From positions 1 through 7,561 of the forward strand of contig DKDF01000097.1 of the NCBI GenBank assembly GCA_002451755.1: a stretch of DNA of 7,561 nt. Reading direction: 5' to 3'. Positions 1 to 6,915 of this stretch are shown piece by piece. The stretch is from Ruminococcaceae bacterium UBA6855. GTDB lineage: Bacteria > Bacillota > Clostridia > Oscillospirales > Acutalibacteraceae. The translations under genes and the position numbers were made by a program. Within the stretch, counting starts at the first letter, position 1. Each line of letters begins with the position of its first letter. Below the pieces are notes generated by a model. The model was given only the letters and a program-made list of their open reading frames with translations, was not told the origin of the DNA and made no database searches.

Positions 1-28
1 TTCGGATGATTTTTATTATACGAGAAAC

Positions 29-826
29 ATGAACAGAAAAATATCGGCGGTTGCCGCAGTCGTTTTGATGCTTGCGGTAATTATATGCGCGGCTCTGCCC
101 GCCTTTGCTGCCTCGGCTCCGACTCAGGACGGCGTGTATGAAGTCAGCGTTAAGATGTACCACGCTCAGAAGGACAAGACCTCTATGGGCGACAAATATC
201 TTGTACATACTGCACTGCTGACCGTGAAAAATGGCGGCAAAACTTTGACTATAGCAACGCCCGAGAGCGTCTCCGGAATGCAGTTCTGGTACTACAAAAA
301 CGGCGAAGTTGAGGGTGACACCGTCGAAGTCAAGCCCGCGGGAAGCGTTAAGATAGCCGGCACGACATATCAGTCCGCATTTGAGTTTCCGATAGTCGGA
401 AACGGCGAGTTCGTCGGCGTGAAGTTCGCCGCACCCGTTATGCCGATGTCGCCCTCCGCGAGAATACATATCGACTATGCGAGCGCCAAGAAAGTTGCAG
501 ATATCGGCTCTGCTGCTGTGACTGCTCCGAATGCGGTGACTCCCGCGAAGCCGACTGAAAGCGCAAAAGGCGAAGCTTCGGTTGATATAACGGCCTCTGC
601 ACCTGCCGAAACCGATTCTGTCGGCGAGACGGTAACAGGGGAGAGCGTCGCGGAAAATGAGGCTTCAACTGTCTCTGAATCCGTTGCCGAATCTGTTTCT
701 GAGACGACTTCAAATAACGGCGGAAGCAAAAAGACTGCGGCGATAATCGGATCTGTCTTTGCGGCGGTCGTTATAGTTGCGCTCATAGTTGCAACGGTGA
801 TAAAGAGAAAAGCAATAAAGGAGTAA
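29..826 (+). CDS. Membrane-anchored NEAT-domain protein, probable heme-binding surface receptor
   Basis: This protein probably captures heme or a related metalloporphyrin outside the membrane and passes it to the transporter encoded downstream. Seen: an N-terminal signal peptide (MNRK, a hydrophobic core at residues 7-23, an AFA-type cleavage site near 25-27); a single NEAT-like domain at about 34-156, with the DGVYEVSVKMYH strand, a TSM lip segment (51-53) and a SGMQ strand (82-85); a Ser/Thr/Glu/Ala-rich linker at about 157-231; a transmembrane helix at about 236-258; and a short basic tail (KRKAIKE). There is no LPXTG-type sorting motif, so anchoring is by the helix, not by sortase. The YxxxY heme-ligand motif of Isd-type NEAT domains is absent; the aligned stretch reads MSPSA (140-144). 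The start is uncertain: no good ribosome binding site precedes it and the frame stays open to the window edge, but MNRKIS begins a well-formed signal peptide. The NEAT assignment is from fold-level pattern recognition; heme as ligand is inferred. Confidence 0.85.
   Translation: MNRKISAVAAVVLMLAVIICAALPAFAASAPTQDGVYEVSVKMYHAQKDKTSMGDKYLVHTALLTVKNGGKTLTIATPESVSGMQFWYYKNGEVEGDTVEVKPAGSVKIAGTTYQSAFEFPIVGNGEFVGVKFAAPVMPMSPSARIHIDYASAKKVADIGSAAVTAPNAVTPAKPTESAKGEASVDITASAPAETDSVGETVTGESVAENEASTVSESVAESVSETTSNNGGSKKTAAIIGSVFAAVVIVALIVATVIKRKAIKE
817..823 (+). promoter_or_regulatory. Ribosome binding site of the S-component gene
   Basis: AAAGGAG lies inside the last codons of the NEAT gene, 8 bases before the ATG at 832. 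It supports that start and translational coupling of the two genes. Confidence 0.75.
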
Positions 827-831
827 CCGGA

Positions 832-1407
832 ATGAACAAATGCTTCAAAAAATTTCAGGTCAAGGATTTCGTTTTCCTTGCAATTCTTTCGGCGGCGATG
901 ACGCTTTGCGGCGGAATAACCATGCCGCTCGTTATGCACACGACTCTGTTTGGGCTCCGCAACATGGCGGCGGCTCCGATATATGCGCTCTTCTGCGCGA
1001 TAGGTCTGATGAAAGTCAGAAAGCCCGGCGCGCTGACCATAATCGGTCTGTTTTCCGGCGCTCCGCTCGTGTTCTTTTCGCCCGTCATGTTCTTCAATAA
1101 TTTTGTGGCGGCTATCATCGCGGAACTGCTGATGCTCCTGTTCTTCAGAGGCTATAAAAAGAAAGGCTCCGTGCTTTTCACGGCGGGAATATATATGCCG
1201 CTCTCTCTGCCGATTTCAGTGCTTTTCAGCATCTGGCTCAACGGACAGAGCTATGAGCAGCTGCTTGCGCGCCCGATAGCCTCGATATTTACTTCGCTCG
1301 GCACTGTTGCGCTCGGCTTCATAGGCGCGGCGATCGGCATGAAAATAGCCGCCGAGCTGCAAAAGGCGGGTAAGCTCAAGCCCAACGGAGAAGACGAAAA
1401 TGCTTGA
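832..1407 (+). CDS. ECF transporter S component, MptS/Trep_Strep-type
   Basis: This is probably the substrate-binding integral membrane subunit of an energy-coupling-factor importer. Seen: 191 residues, very hydrophobic, with about six predicted membrane segments (roughly 13-34, 46-62, 66-84, 88-106, 115-137, 150-172), short basic loops, and a cytoplasmic polar C-terminus. The opening KDFVFLAILSAA and the overall pattern match the family called MptD/Trep_Strep putative S components (TIGR02185/PF09605 from memory), whose ligand is mostly undefined. The next two genes encode the T and A subunits, so this is a complete dedicated (group I-like) ECF system. The NEAT gene 5 bases upstream suggests that heme or a metalloporphyrin is the ligand. 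A cluster of Met31, Met35, His36 and Met45 near the first helices could provide metal or heme ligands, but this is speculative. A different small ligand remains possible. Confidence 0.8.
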   Translation: MNKCFKKFQVKDFVFLAILSAAMTLCGGITMPLVMHTTLFGLRNMAAAPIYALFCAIGLMKVRKPGALTIIGLFSGAPLVFFSPVMFFNNFVAAIIAELLMLLFFRGYKKKGSVLFTAGIYMPLSLPISVLFSIWLNGQSYEQLLARPIASIFTSLGTVALGFIGAAIGMKIAAELQKAGKLKPNGEDENA

Positions 1408-2092
1408 CGCGTTCAATGTAAGAAAACCGCTCTATCCGCTCATAGCTTTCGTCTCGTCGCTGTGCATGCTCGTATGCGGAATGTTATTTTCAAAGAGCCT
1501 TTGGGCGTTCGCTTTTGCCGGCGTGCTGTTCGTGCTCTACTGTTGCTTCGGGCTGTTTCGCGGCGCATGGAAAATGAGCGCCGCAATGCTCGAATTCGGG
1601 CTCGTGATAGGCGGGCTGGCATTTCTGACGAACCGCAATTTCAATGCCTTCTGGCAGACCGTCGTGCGTGCGCTCCTGCTCGGGATATGCGCCGTGCCGA
1701 TGATAACAATACCGCCCGCGGATCTCACGCGCTGTATGAATCAGCTGCACTGCCCGCGAATGATAACGCTCGGAATGCTTGTCACTCTTCGCTTCATCCC
1801 GATACTTGTCACCGAGATAAGGCGCATATGGGAGGCAATGAGGGTACGCGGCGCGAATGTCAAATGGTATCGCCCTGACTGCCTCTACAGAGCTTTTTTC
1901 ATTCCGCTTGTCATGCGCATTATCGGCATCTCGGATACGCTTTCACTTTCGCTCGAAACGAGGGCGTTCACGCTCGATAATTCGCCTGCGACAGTCTACG
2001 GCAGGGTCGAGCTCCGTGCGCGCGACATAATATTTCTCATCGCAGTGATTCTCTCCTGCGCGGGTCTGGGGGTGGCGGCATGGCTGCGCTGA
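1400..2092 (+). CDS. ECF transporter transmembrane (T) component, EcfT-like
   Basis: This is the scaffold subunit that couples ATP hydrolysis by the EcfA domains to movement of the S component in the membrane. Seen: 230 residues; hydrophobic segments at about 11-30, 33-56, 60-77, 85-105 and 207-227; between them a charged, amphipathic coupling region holding two Arg-containing coupling motifs, MRVRGA (147-152) and LETRAF (185-190), which correspond to the paired Ala-Arg-Gly motifs of EcfT. The second has Ala where Gly is usual. It is slightly shorter than typical EcfT proteins (about 250-270 residues). The start overlaps the S-component gene by 8 bases and is preceded by GGAG at 1387-1390; the end overlaps the ATPase gene by 13 bases. 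This fits fixed stoichiometry of one dedicated transporter rather than a shared housekeeping T subunit. Confidence 0.88.
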   Translation: MLDAFNVRKPLYPLIAFVSSLCMLVCGMLFSKSLWAFAFAGVLFVLYCCFGLFRGAWKMSAAMLEFGLVIGGLAFLTNRNFNAFWQTVVRALLLGICAVPMITIPPADLTRCMNQLHCPRMITLGMLVTLRFIPILVTEIRRIWEAMRVRGANVKWYRPDCLYRAFFIPLVMRIIGISDTLSLSLETRAFTLDNSPATVYGRVELRARDIIFLIAVILSCAGLGVAAWLR

Positions 2093-3510
2093 GGCTTGAA
2101 AATATCAGCTTTTCATATAACGGCTCGGAGAAAATATTTGACAATGTCAATTTTACTCTCGAATACGGAGACTTCGTGCTTCTCTCCGGCGTGTCGGGCG
2201 AGGGCAAGAGCACTCTGCTCTCGATAATCAACGGTATGATTCCGTTTATAACGCCGGGAAAGCTTGAGGGGAAGATTTATGTAAATTCCGAGGATGTTAC
2301 CGCCGTCAGAGTCAGCGAGCGTGCGAAGCTCATAGGCACGGTGCTTCAGAATGCCGATGAGCAGATAGTCTATGATATCGTCCGCGACGAAATAGCTTTC
2401 GGGTGCGAAAACTTAGATATCCCGGTCGAGACAATAGATCGGCGGATAGAGGCGAGCACAAATATGATGAAGATATCGCCCGATGCAAAGACGCGGACTA
2501 TGTCCGGCGGGCAGAAGCAGAGACTGATTACAGCTTCAACGCTCGCGATGAAGCAGAAAATCATAATTCTTGATGAGCCGCTCGCGAACCTCGATGTTGA
2601 GGGCGCGCATGTCCTGCTCGGTGCACTTCGCTCACTTGCCAATAGCGGATATGCCGTGCTGCTCGTTGAACACAGGCTCGATGTTGTCAGACCGTATGTC
2701 AACAAGATCATGTGGATAAAAGATAAAAATGTCATAGTGAACACCGATAAAGATGCCGTTACCCGTTCAGAAAGAGTCATAGAGCCGGAGAAAAATAATA
2801 TGCACCCCGTCGGCTCACCGGTTATAAGCGGTCGCGGCTTGGTGTTCAGTGCAGGCGGCAGAAATATCCTTGATTCGCTCGATATCGATGTATATAAAGG
2901 CGAACGCCTTGTTCTGCTCGGTGCGAACGGCTGCGGCAAGACTACGCTCATGCGGACTCTTGCAAGGCTCAACAAGCTCACCTCGGGCACGCTCAAACAA
3001 AATATAGTTCAAAAGCCGGGACGAAGAAAGCCAAACGCCGCGTGGTTCAAAAAGGTCGGCTTTGTCTATCAGAATCCGACATATCAGCTCTTCATGCCGA
3101 CACTGCTCGCCGAGGTCTCTTTCAGAGCATCATCGGAGCAGAAAGCAAGGGAGATGATCGAGGCGTTCGGCCTCTCGGGACTTGAAAGCAGGCATCCGCA
3201 GTCCCTTTCGGAGGGTCAGAAACGCCGCGCGGGTCTCGCAGCGATATGCGCGGGCGAGCCGGAAGTGCTGTTCCTCGACGAGCCTACTGTCGGGCAGGAT
3301 TACAATAATCTTGAGCACATAGTCTCGGCTGTCAATAAGTTGAATCGCGAAAACGGCTGCACGGTCGTCACCGTTACTCACGACCGCAGGTGCGCCGCCG
3401 CTATGGCAGACAGGGCGCTCATAATGGACAACGGAAAAATAGCCGAACAGGGAGACGGAAGTCTCGCTGACAGCTATCTCAATAAACAGTTCAAAATCAT
3501 TGGGGAGTGA
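2080..3510 (+). CDS. ECF transporter double ATPase (fused EcfA-EcfA')
   Basis: This supplies both nucleotide-binding domains of the ECF importer on one chain, on the cytoplasmic face. Seen in domain 1 (about 4-235): Walker A GVSGEGKST (37-45), Q-loop Gln90, signature MSGGQ (141-145), Walker B IIILDEP (161-167) with catalytic Glu166, and switch His198. Domain 2 (about 248-470): Walker A GANGCGKTT (281-289), Q-loop Gln331, signature LSEGQ (376-380), Walker B VLFLDEPT (396-403) with Glu401, and switch His434. Both sites keep all catalytic residues, so both are probably active; the second signature has Glu for the usual Gly. The 476-residue length matches two CbiO-type domains joined by a short linker. 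The ATG overlaps the EcfT gene by 13 bases and is preceded by a G-rich stretch at 2068-2074. The neighbours make it the motor of the S/T pair. Confidence 0.93.
   Translation: MAALRLENISFSYNGSEKIFDNVNFTLEYGDFVLLSGVSGEGKSTLLSIINGMIPFITPGKLEGKIYVNSEDVTAVRVSERAKLIGTVLQNADEQIVYDIVRDEIAFGCENLDIPVETIDRRIEASTNMMKISPDAKTRTMSGGQKQRLITASTLAMKQKIIILDEPLANLDVEGAHVLLGALRSLANSGYAVLLVEHRLDVVRPYVNKIMWIKDKNVIVNTDKDAVTRSERVIEPEKNNMHPVGSPVISGRGLVFSAGGRNILDSLDIDVYKGERLVLLGANGCGKTTLMRTLARLNKLTSGTLKQNIVQKPGRRKPNAAWFKKVGFVYQNPTYQLFMPTLLAEVSFRASSEQKAREMIEAFGLSGLESRHPQSLSEGQKRRAGLAAICAGEPEVLFLDEPTVGQDYNNLEHIVSAVNKLNRENGCTVVTVTHDRRCAAAMADRALIMDNGKIAEQGDGSLADSYLNKQFKIIGE
3502..3507 (+). promoter_or_regulatory. Ribosome binding site of the first ABC half-transporter
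   Basis: GGGGAG, in the last codons of the double ATPase gene, lies 7 bases before the ATG at 3515 and supports that start. Confidence 0.7.
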
Positions 3511-3514
3511 TTAA

Positions 3515-5257
3515 ATGATAAAAACAAGACTCATAGGGCAGGTGCCTTCCTCAAAAAAGTACATTGCCCTTACGGTGCTCGCGCAGTGGATAAGGCTTTG
3601 CGCGAACATCGTGATGATGTTTATTTTCGCACATATTCTTGAGCTTATTCTGGGCGGCGCAGCTATGACGGTTAGCGTGCTTCTGCCTTATATCATAGGC
3701 ATCGCCGCAGTTATGGCGGTGCGCTATGTCTGCGGGGTGTGCAGCTCAAAGACATCTTTTCTGGCGTCGGCTCAGGTTAAAAAAGTCCTGCGCGAAAAGA
3801 TGTACAAAAAGCTTACCCGCATGGGCGCGTCGTATCATGAAAAAGTTTCGACCTCCGAGGTGCTCCAGGTCTTTGTCGAGGGCGTCGATCAGCTCGAGCT
3901 TTATTTCGGCAAGTATCTGCCGCAGTTCTTCTTTGCGATGCTCGCGCCGATTACGCTCTTTGCCGTGCTCTCTTTTGTCAGCTGGAAAGCCTCGCTCGTG
4001 CTTCTTATCTGCGTGCCGCTGATTCCGCTTTCGATAGTCGCGGTGCAGAAGATAGCAAAACGCCTGCTCAGCAAATACTGGGGAGTGTATGTTAATCTCG
4101 GCGACACGTTCCTCGAAAATATTCAGGGACTTACAACTCTCAAAGTCTATCAGGCGGACGAGAGAAAAAATGTCGAGATGAATGAAAAGGCGGAAGAGTT
4201 CAGACGCATCACAATGAAGGTGCTCACCATGCAGCTGAACTCCGTCAGCGTCATGGATATCGTCGCATATGCGGGCAGTGCGGTCGGCGTTGTTATCGCG
4301 GTATGTCAGGTGGCAAACGGCACGATAACGCTTCCGCAGGCGTTTCTTATTATTATGCTCGCCGCAGATTTCTTCCTGCCCCTGCGCCTGCTCGGCTCGT
4401 TCTTCCATGTTGCGATGAACGGTATGGCGGCGAGCGACAAGCTATTTAAGCTCCTTGATACTCCCGAGGACGATCAGGGAACGCAGATCCCCGCGAACTT
4501 CGACAGCGATATAAAACTCGAAAATGTGACCTTCTCTTATGACGGAGAAAAGACCGTGCTCAACGGCATCTCGGCAGATATCCCGAAGAACAGTCTTGTG
4601 TCCGTCGTCGGCGAGTCCGGCTGCGGAAAGAGCACAATAGCTTCTCTTATCTGCGGCACAACAAAAGGCTACAAAGGAAGCATAAAAATAGACGGCGTTG
4701 AGATAAGAGACAACGATGAAAAAGCGCTCATGGATAACATAACCGCCGTCAATTTCAACAGCTATATCTTCGCCGGAACGGTCAGGGACAATCTGCTCAT
4801 GGCTCGTCCGAATGCTTCTGACGACGAACTCATAGATGCGCTCGAAAAAGTTAATCTTTGGGAGTTCCTCTCCTCGCAGGATGGGCTTGATACGGCGCTC
4901 TCTCATCAGGGCAGCAACTTCTCCGGCGGTCAGCGTCAGCGCCTCGCGATAGCCCGCGCGCTTTTGCATGACACACCTGTGTATATCTTCGATGAGGTCA
5001 CTTCGAACATCGATGTTGAGAGCGAAAATGATATCATGGAAGTTATCCGCGAGATGGCAAAGATAAAGACGGTTCTGCTCATATCACACAGGCTCGAAAA
5101 TGTTGTCACCTCCGATATGATCCTTCTGCTCGACGGCGGATGCCTCGCGGAGAGCGGCACGCATTCGCGCCTCATGGAAGAAAAGGGCAAGTATTATACA
5201 ATGTATTCGACTCAGGCTCAGCTTGAAAAATATTCAAAGGAGGCGGCAGCGGTATGA
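3515..5257 (+). CDS. ABC exporter-fold half-transporter, CydD-like, partner 1
   Basis: This is a fused membrane and ATPase subunit, probably one half of a heterodimer with the next gene's product. Seen: 580 residues; membrane segments at about 17-47, 52-75, 134-154, 157-178, 245-267 and 274-297; an ATPase domain at about 333-560 with Walker A GESGCGKST (366-374), signature FSGGQ (469-473), Walker B VYIFDEV (489-495) with Glu494, D-loop SNID (497-500) and switch His525. The Q-loop is odd: where Gln is expected, the sequence reads AVNFNSYIF (411-419), so Phe414 takes its place. Annotation pipelines often call such proteins CydD- or multidrug-type exporters. The start lies 4 bases after the ECF ATPase stop. 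Substrate is unknown; heme, or heme-linked thiol or siderophore traffic, is inferred from the NEAT and ECF genes. Import, as in the exporter-fold importer IrtAB, cannot be excluded. Confidence 0.88.
   Translation: MIKTRLIGQVPSSKKYIALTVLAQWIRLCANIVMMFIFAHILELILGGAAMTVSVLLPYIIGIAAVMAVRYVCGVCSSKTSFLASAQVKKVLREKMYKKLTRMGASYHEKVSTSEVLQVFVEGVDQLELYFGKYLPQFFFAMLAPITLFAVLSFVSWKASLVLLICVPLIPLSIVAVQKIAKRLLSKYWGVYVNLGDTFLENIQGLTTLKVYQADERKNVEMNEKAEEFRRITMKVLTMQLNSVSVMDIVAYAGSAVGVVIAVCQVANGTITLPQAFLIIMLAADFFLPLRLLGSFFHVAMNGMAASDKLFKLLDTPEDDQGTQIPANFDSDIKLENVTFSYDGEKTVLNGISADIPKNSLVSVVGESGCGKSTIASLICGTTKGYKGSIKIDGVEIRDNDEKALMDNITAVNFNSYIFAGTVRDNLLMARPNASDDELIDALEKVNLWEFLSSQDGLDTALSHQGSNFSGGQRQRLAIARALLHDTPVYIFDEVTSNIDVESENDIMEVIREMAKIKTVLLISHRLENVVTSDMILLLDGGCLAESGTHSRLMEEKGKYYTMYSTQAQLEKYSKEAAAV
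5236..5243 (+). promoter_or_regulatory. Ribosome binding site of the second ABC half-transporter
   Basis: AAAGGAGG, a near-perfect anti-16S match inside the end of the preceding gene, lies 10 bases before the ATG at 5254. It fixes that start and suggests strong re-initiation. Confidence 0.8.
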
Positions 5258-6915
5258 AAAGAAAACAGAGCGGCCTGCGTATAATGAGCAGACTCATAGT
5301 CCTCGTCAAGCCGCTTTCCGGCTTTATGTGCCTTGCGGTTCTGCTCGGCGTGCTCGGATTCCTGTGCGCCATTCAGATAACCGTTGCGGGTTCGCTGACC
5401 CTGCTTACCGCCGCAAAGATAAGCGGTGGAATAGCAATAAAGACCGGTTGCATCTGCATTATAATTTTTGCCGTTCTTAGGGGTTTCCTACACTACGGCG
5501 AGCAGGCGTGCAACCATTATATAGCGTTCAAACTTCTGGCTCTTATCCGCGACAAGGTATTCAAAGCCATGCGCCGGCTCTCTCCCGCGAAGCTTGAGGG
5601 CAAAGACAAAGGCAACCTTGTCTCGGTTATAACGAGCGATATCGAATTACTTGAAGTCTTCTATGCGCATACGATATCGCCGACCTGTATCGCGATATTG
5701 ACCTGTATTATCATGCTTATTTTCATCGGACGCTACAGCATCTGGCTCTCGCTCGTTGCGCTTGCCGCTTATATAACGGTCGGCGCGGTGATTCCGCTGG
5801 TGTCATCAAAGGTCAACAAGAATGTCGGCATGACATACAGGGACAGCTCCGGCGCGCTCTCCGGCTTCGTGCTCGACAGTATGCGCGGACTGCTTGAATC
5901 GATAAGATATAACAGCACCGATAAGCGTCTCGAAGATATGGACAAAAAGACCGACGAGCTTAACTCGCTTCAGGACAGACTCAAGAAAATAGAGGGTCAT
6001 ACGGGCGCCGTTACGGATATTGCGATAATATTCTTCTCCGTTGCAATGCTGCTCACGGGTATCGCCCTCTATCAAAAAGGCGTTATCGGCTTCGACGGAA
6101 TGATAGTTTCTACCGTTTCAATGATGAGCTCGTTCGGCCCCGTCGCCGCGCTCTCGGGACTTGCCGGCAATCTTACCCACACTCTCGCGGCAGGCGAAAG
6201 AGTTCTCGGCATACTCGATGAGACCCCGGTGGTTGAAGAAAATACAGACGGAAAGACCGTTGCTTTCGACGGCATGGAAAATGAGAATGTCGGGTTTGCT
6301 TACGGCGATGAAAAAATTCTTGACGGATTCAATATGACCGTCGAGCCCGATAAAATAATCAGTATCACGGGTCCGAGCGGCTCGGGCAAGTCCACTGCGC
6401 TCAAGCTCATGATGCGCTTCTGGGATGTTCAGCAGGGCAGCATAAAGATGAGCGGCGAGGATATCAGAGATATAAAGACCTCGTGCCTCAGAAGCAACCA
6501 GAGTCTTGTCAGCCAGGAGACGCAGCTTTTCAATGATTCGATAGAGTCCAATATAAAAATAGCCGATTACAACGCCACGCATGAGCAGGTCGTTGAAGCG
6601 GCGAAGAAGGCTTCTATCCACGATTTTATCATGACTCTGCCCAAGGGTTATGACACAAATGTCGGCGAGCTCGGCGATCTGCTTTCGGACGGCGAGAAGC
6701 AGAGAATAGGTCTCGCCAGGGCGTTCCTCAGCGACGCGCCGATGATCATGCTCGACGAGCCTACGAGCAACCTTGACAGTCTCAACGAGGGTCATATCCT
6801 GCGCTCGATAAACGAGGCAAAGAAGGGCAAGAGCATCGTGCTCGTCTCCCACAGGAAATCAACTTCGAGAATAGCCGACAAGGCTTATACGGTTTACAGA
6901 GGCAGGTTGTCATGA
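5254..6915 (+). CDS. ABC exporter-fold half-transporter, CydC-like, partner 2
   Basis: This is the second half of the putative heterodimeric ABC transporter. Seen: 553 residues; membrane segments at about 20-45, 57-80, 138-158, 161-183, 250-272 and 280-305; an ATPase domain at about 336-553 with Walker A GPSGSGKST (373-381), Q-loop Gln421, Walker B MIMLDEP (497-503) with Glu502, D-loop SNLD (505-508) and switch His533. The signature is degenerate, LSDGE (477-481) instead of LSGGQ. The stretch from about 83 to 143 (CNHYIAFKLLALIR, then RRLSPAKLE, then a SDIE segment and HTISP) follows the same pattern as E. coli CydC after its second helix. His88 falls where I recall E. coli CydC His85, a reported heme ligand. 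The ATGA junction overlaps the previous gene by 4 bases, as expected for obligate partners. A heme-related substrate is inferred. Confidence 0.88.
   Translation: MKRKQSGLRIMSRLIVLVKPLSGFMCLAVLLGVLGFLCAIQITVAGSLTLLTAAKISGGIAIKTGCICIIIFAVLRGFLHYGEQACNHYIAFKLLALIRDKVFKAMRRLSPAKLEGKDKGNLVSVITSDIELLEVFYAHTISPTCIAILTCIIMLIFIGRYSIWLSLVALAAYITVGAVIPLVSSKVNKNVGMTYRDSSGALSGFVLDSMRGLLESIRYNSTDKRLEDMDKKTDELNSLQDRLKKIEGHTGAVTDIAIIFFSVAMLLTGIALYQKGVIGFDGMIVSTVSMMSSFGPVAALSGLAGNLTHTLAAGERVLGILDETPVVEENTDGKTVAFDGMENENVGFAYGDEKILDGFNMTVEPDKIISITGPSGSGKSTALKLMMRFWDVQQGSIKMSGEDIRDIKTSCLRSNQSLVSQETQLFNDSIESNIKIADYNATHEQVVEAAKKASIHDFIMTLPKGYDTNVGELGDLLSDGEKQRIGLARAFLSDAPMIMLDEPTSNLDSLNEGHILRSINEAKKGKSIVLVSHRKSTSRIADKAYTVYRGRLS
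6898..6902 (+). promoter_or_regulatory. Weak ribosome binding site of the YgbA_NO gene
   Basis: AGAGG lies 9 bases before the ATG at 6912, whose first bases overlap the previous stop (ATGA). The site is modest, so translation probably depends partly on coupling to the upstream gene. Confidence 0.5.

Noticed and set aside
14..19. TATTAT as a -10 promoter element
   Set aside because: It would place the transcript start within about 3 bases of the ATG, and no -35 region can be seen because the window starts there; AT-rich sequence alone is not enough.
598..716. Tandem repeat in the Ser/Val/Glu-rich linker of the NEAT protein
   Set aside because: The SESVAE-like units are irregular and short, consistent with a low-complexity spacer and not with a defined DNA repeat.
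475..939. Minus-strand open frame of 154 codons spanning the NEAT linker and the next gene
   Set aside because: It crosses a gene junction of the real operon, and its sequence merely mirrors the low-complexity linker.
2370..2996. Minus-strand open frame of 208 codons opposite the double ATPase
   Set aside because: It is opposite intact Walker and signature motifs and has no plausible family or ribosome binding site support.
2080..3510. Artificial fusion of two separate EcfA genes
   Set aside because: Double ATPases of this length are a known ECF arrangement, the frame is continuous, and no internal ribosome binding site with start codon is evident at the domain junction.
3746..4408. Minus-strand open frame of 220 codons opposite the first ABC half-transporter
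   Set aside because: The composition is rich in Arg, Glu and His with no domain pattern; it is a mirror of the membrane-domain coding sequence.
6118..6852. Long minus-strand open frame of 244 codons opposite the CydC-like gene
   Set aside because: It lies wholly inside a gene with all ABC motifs intact, has no recognisable domain, and results from codon bias of the plus-strand gene.
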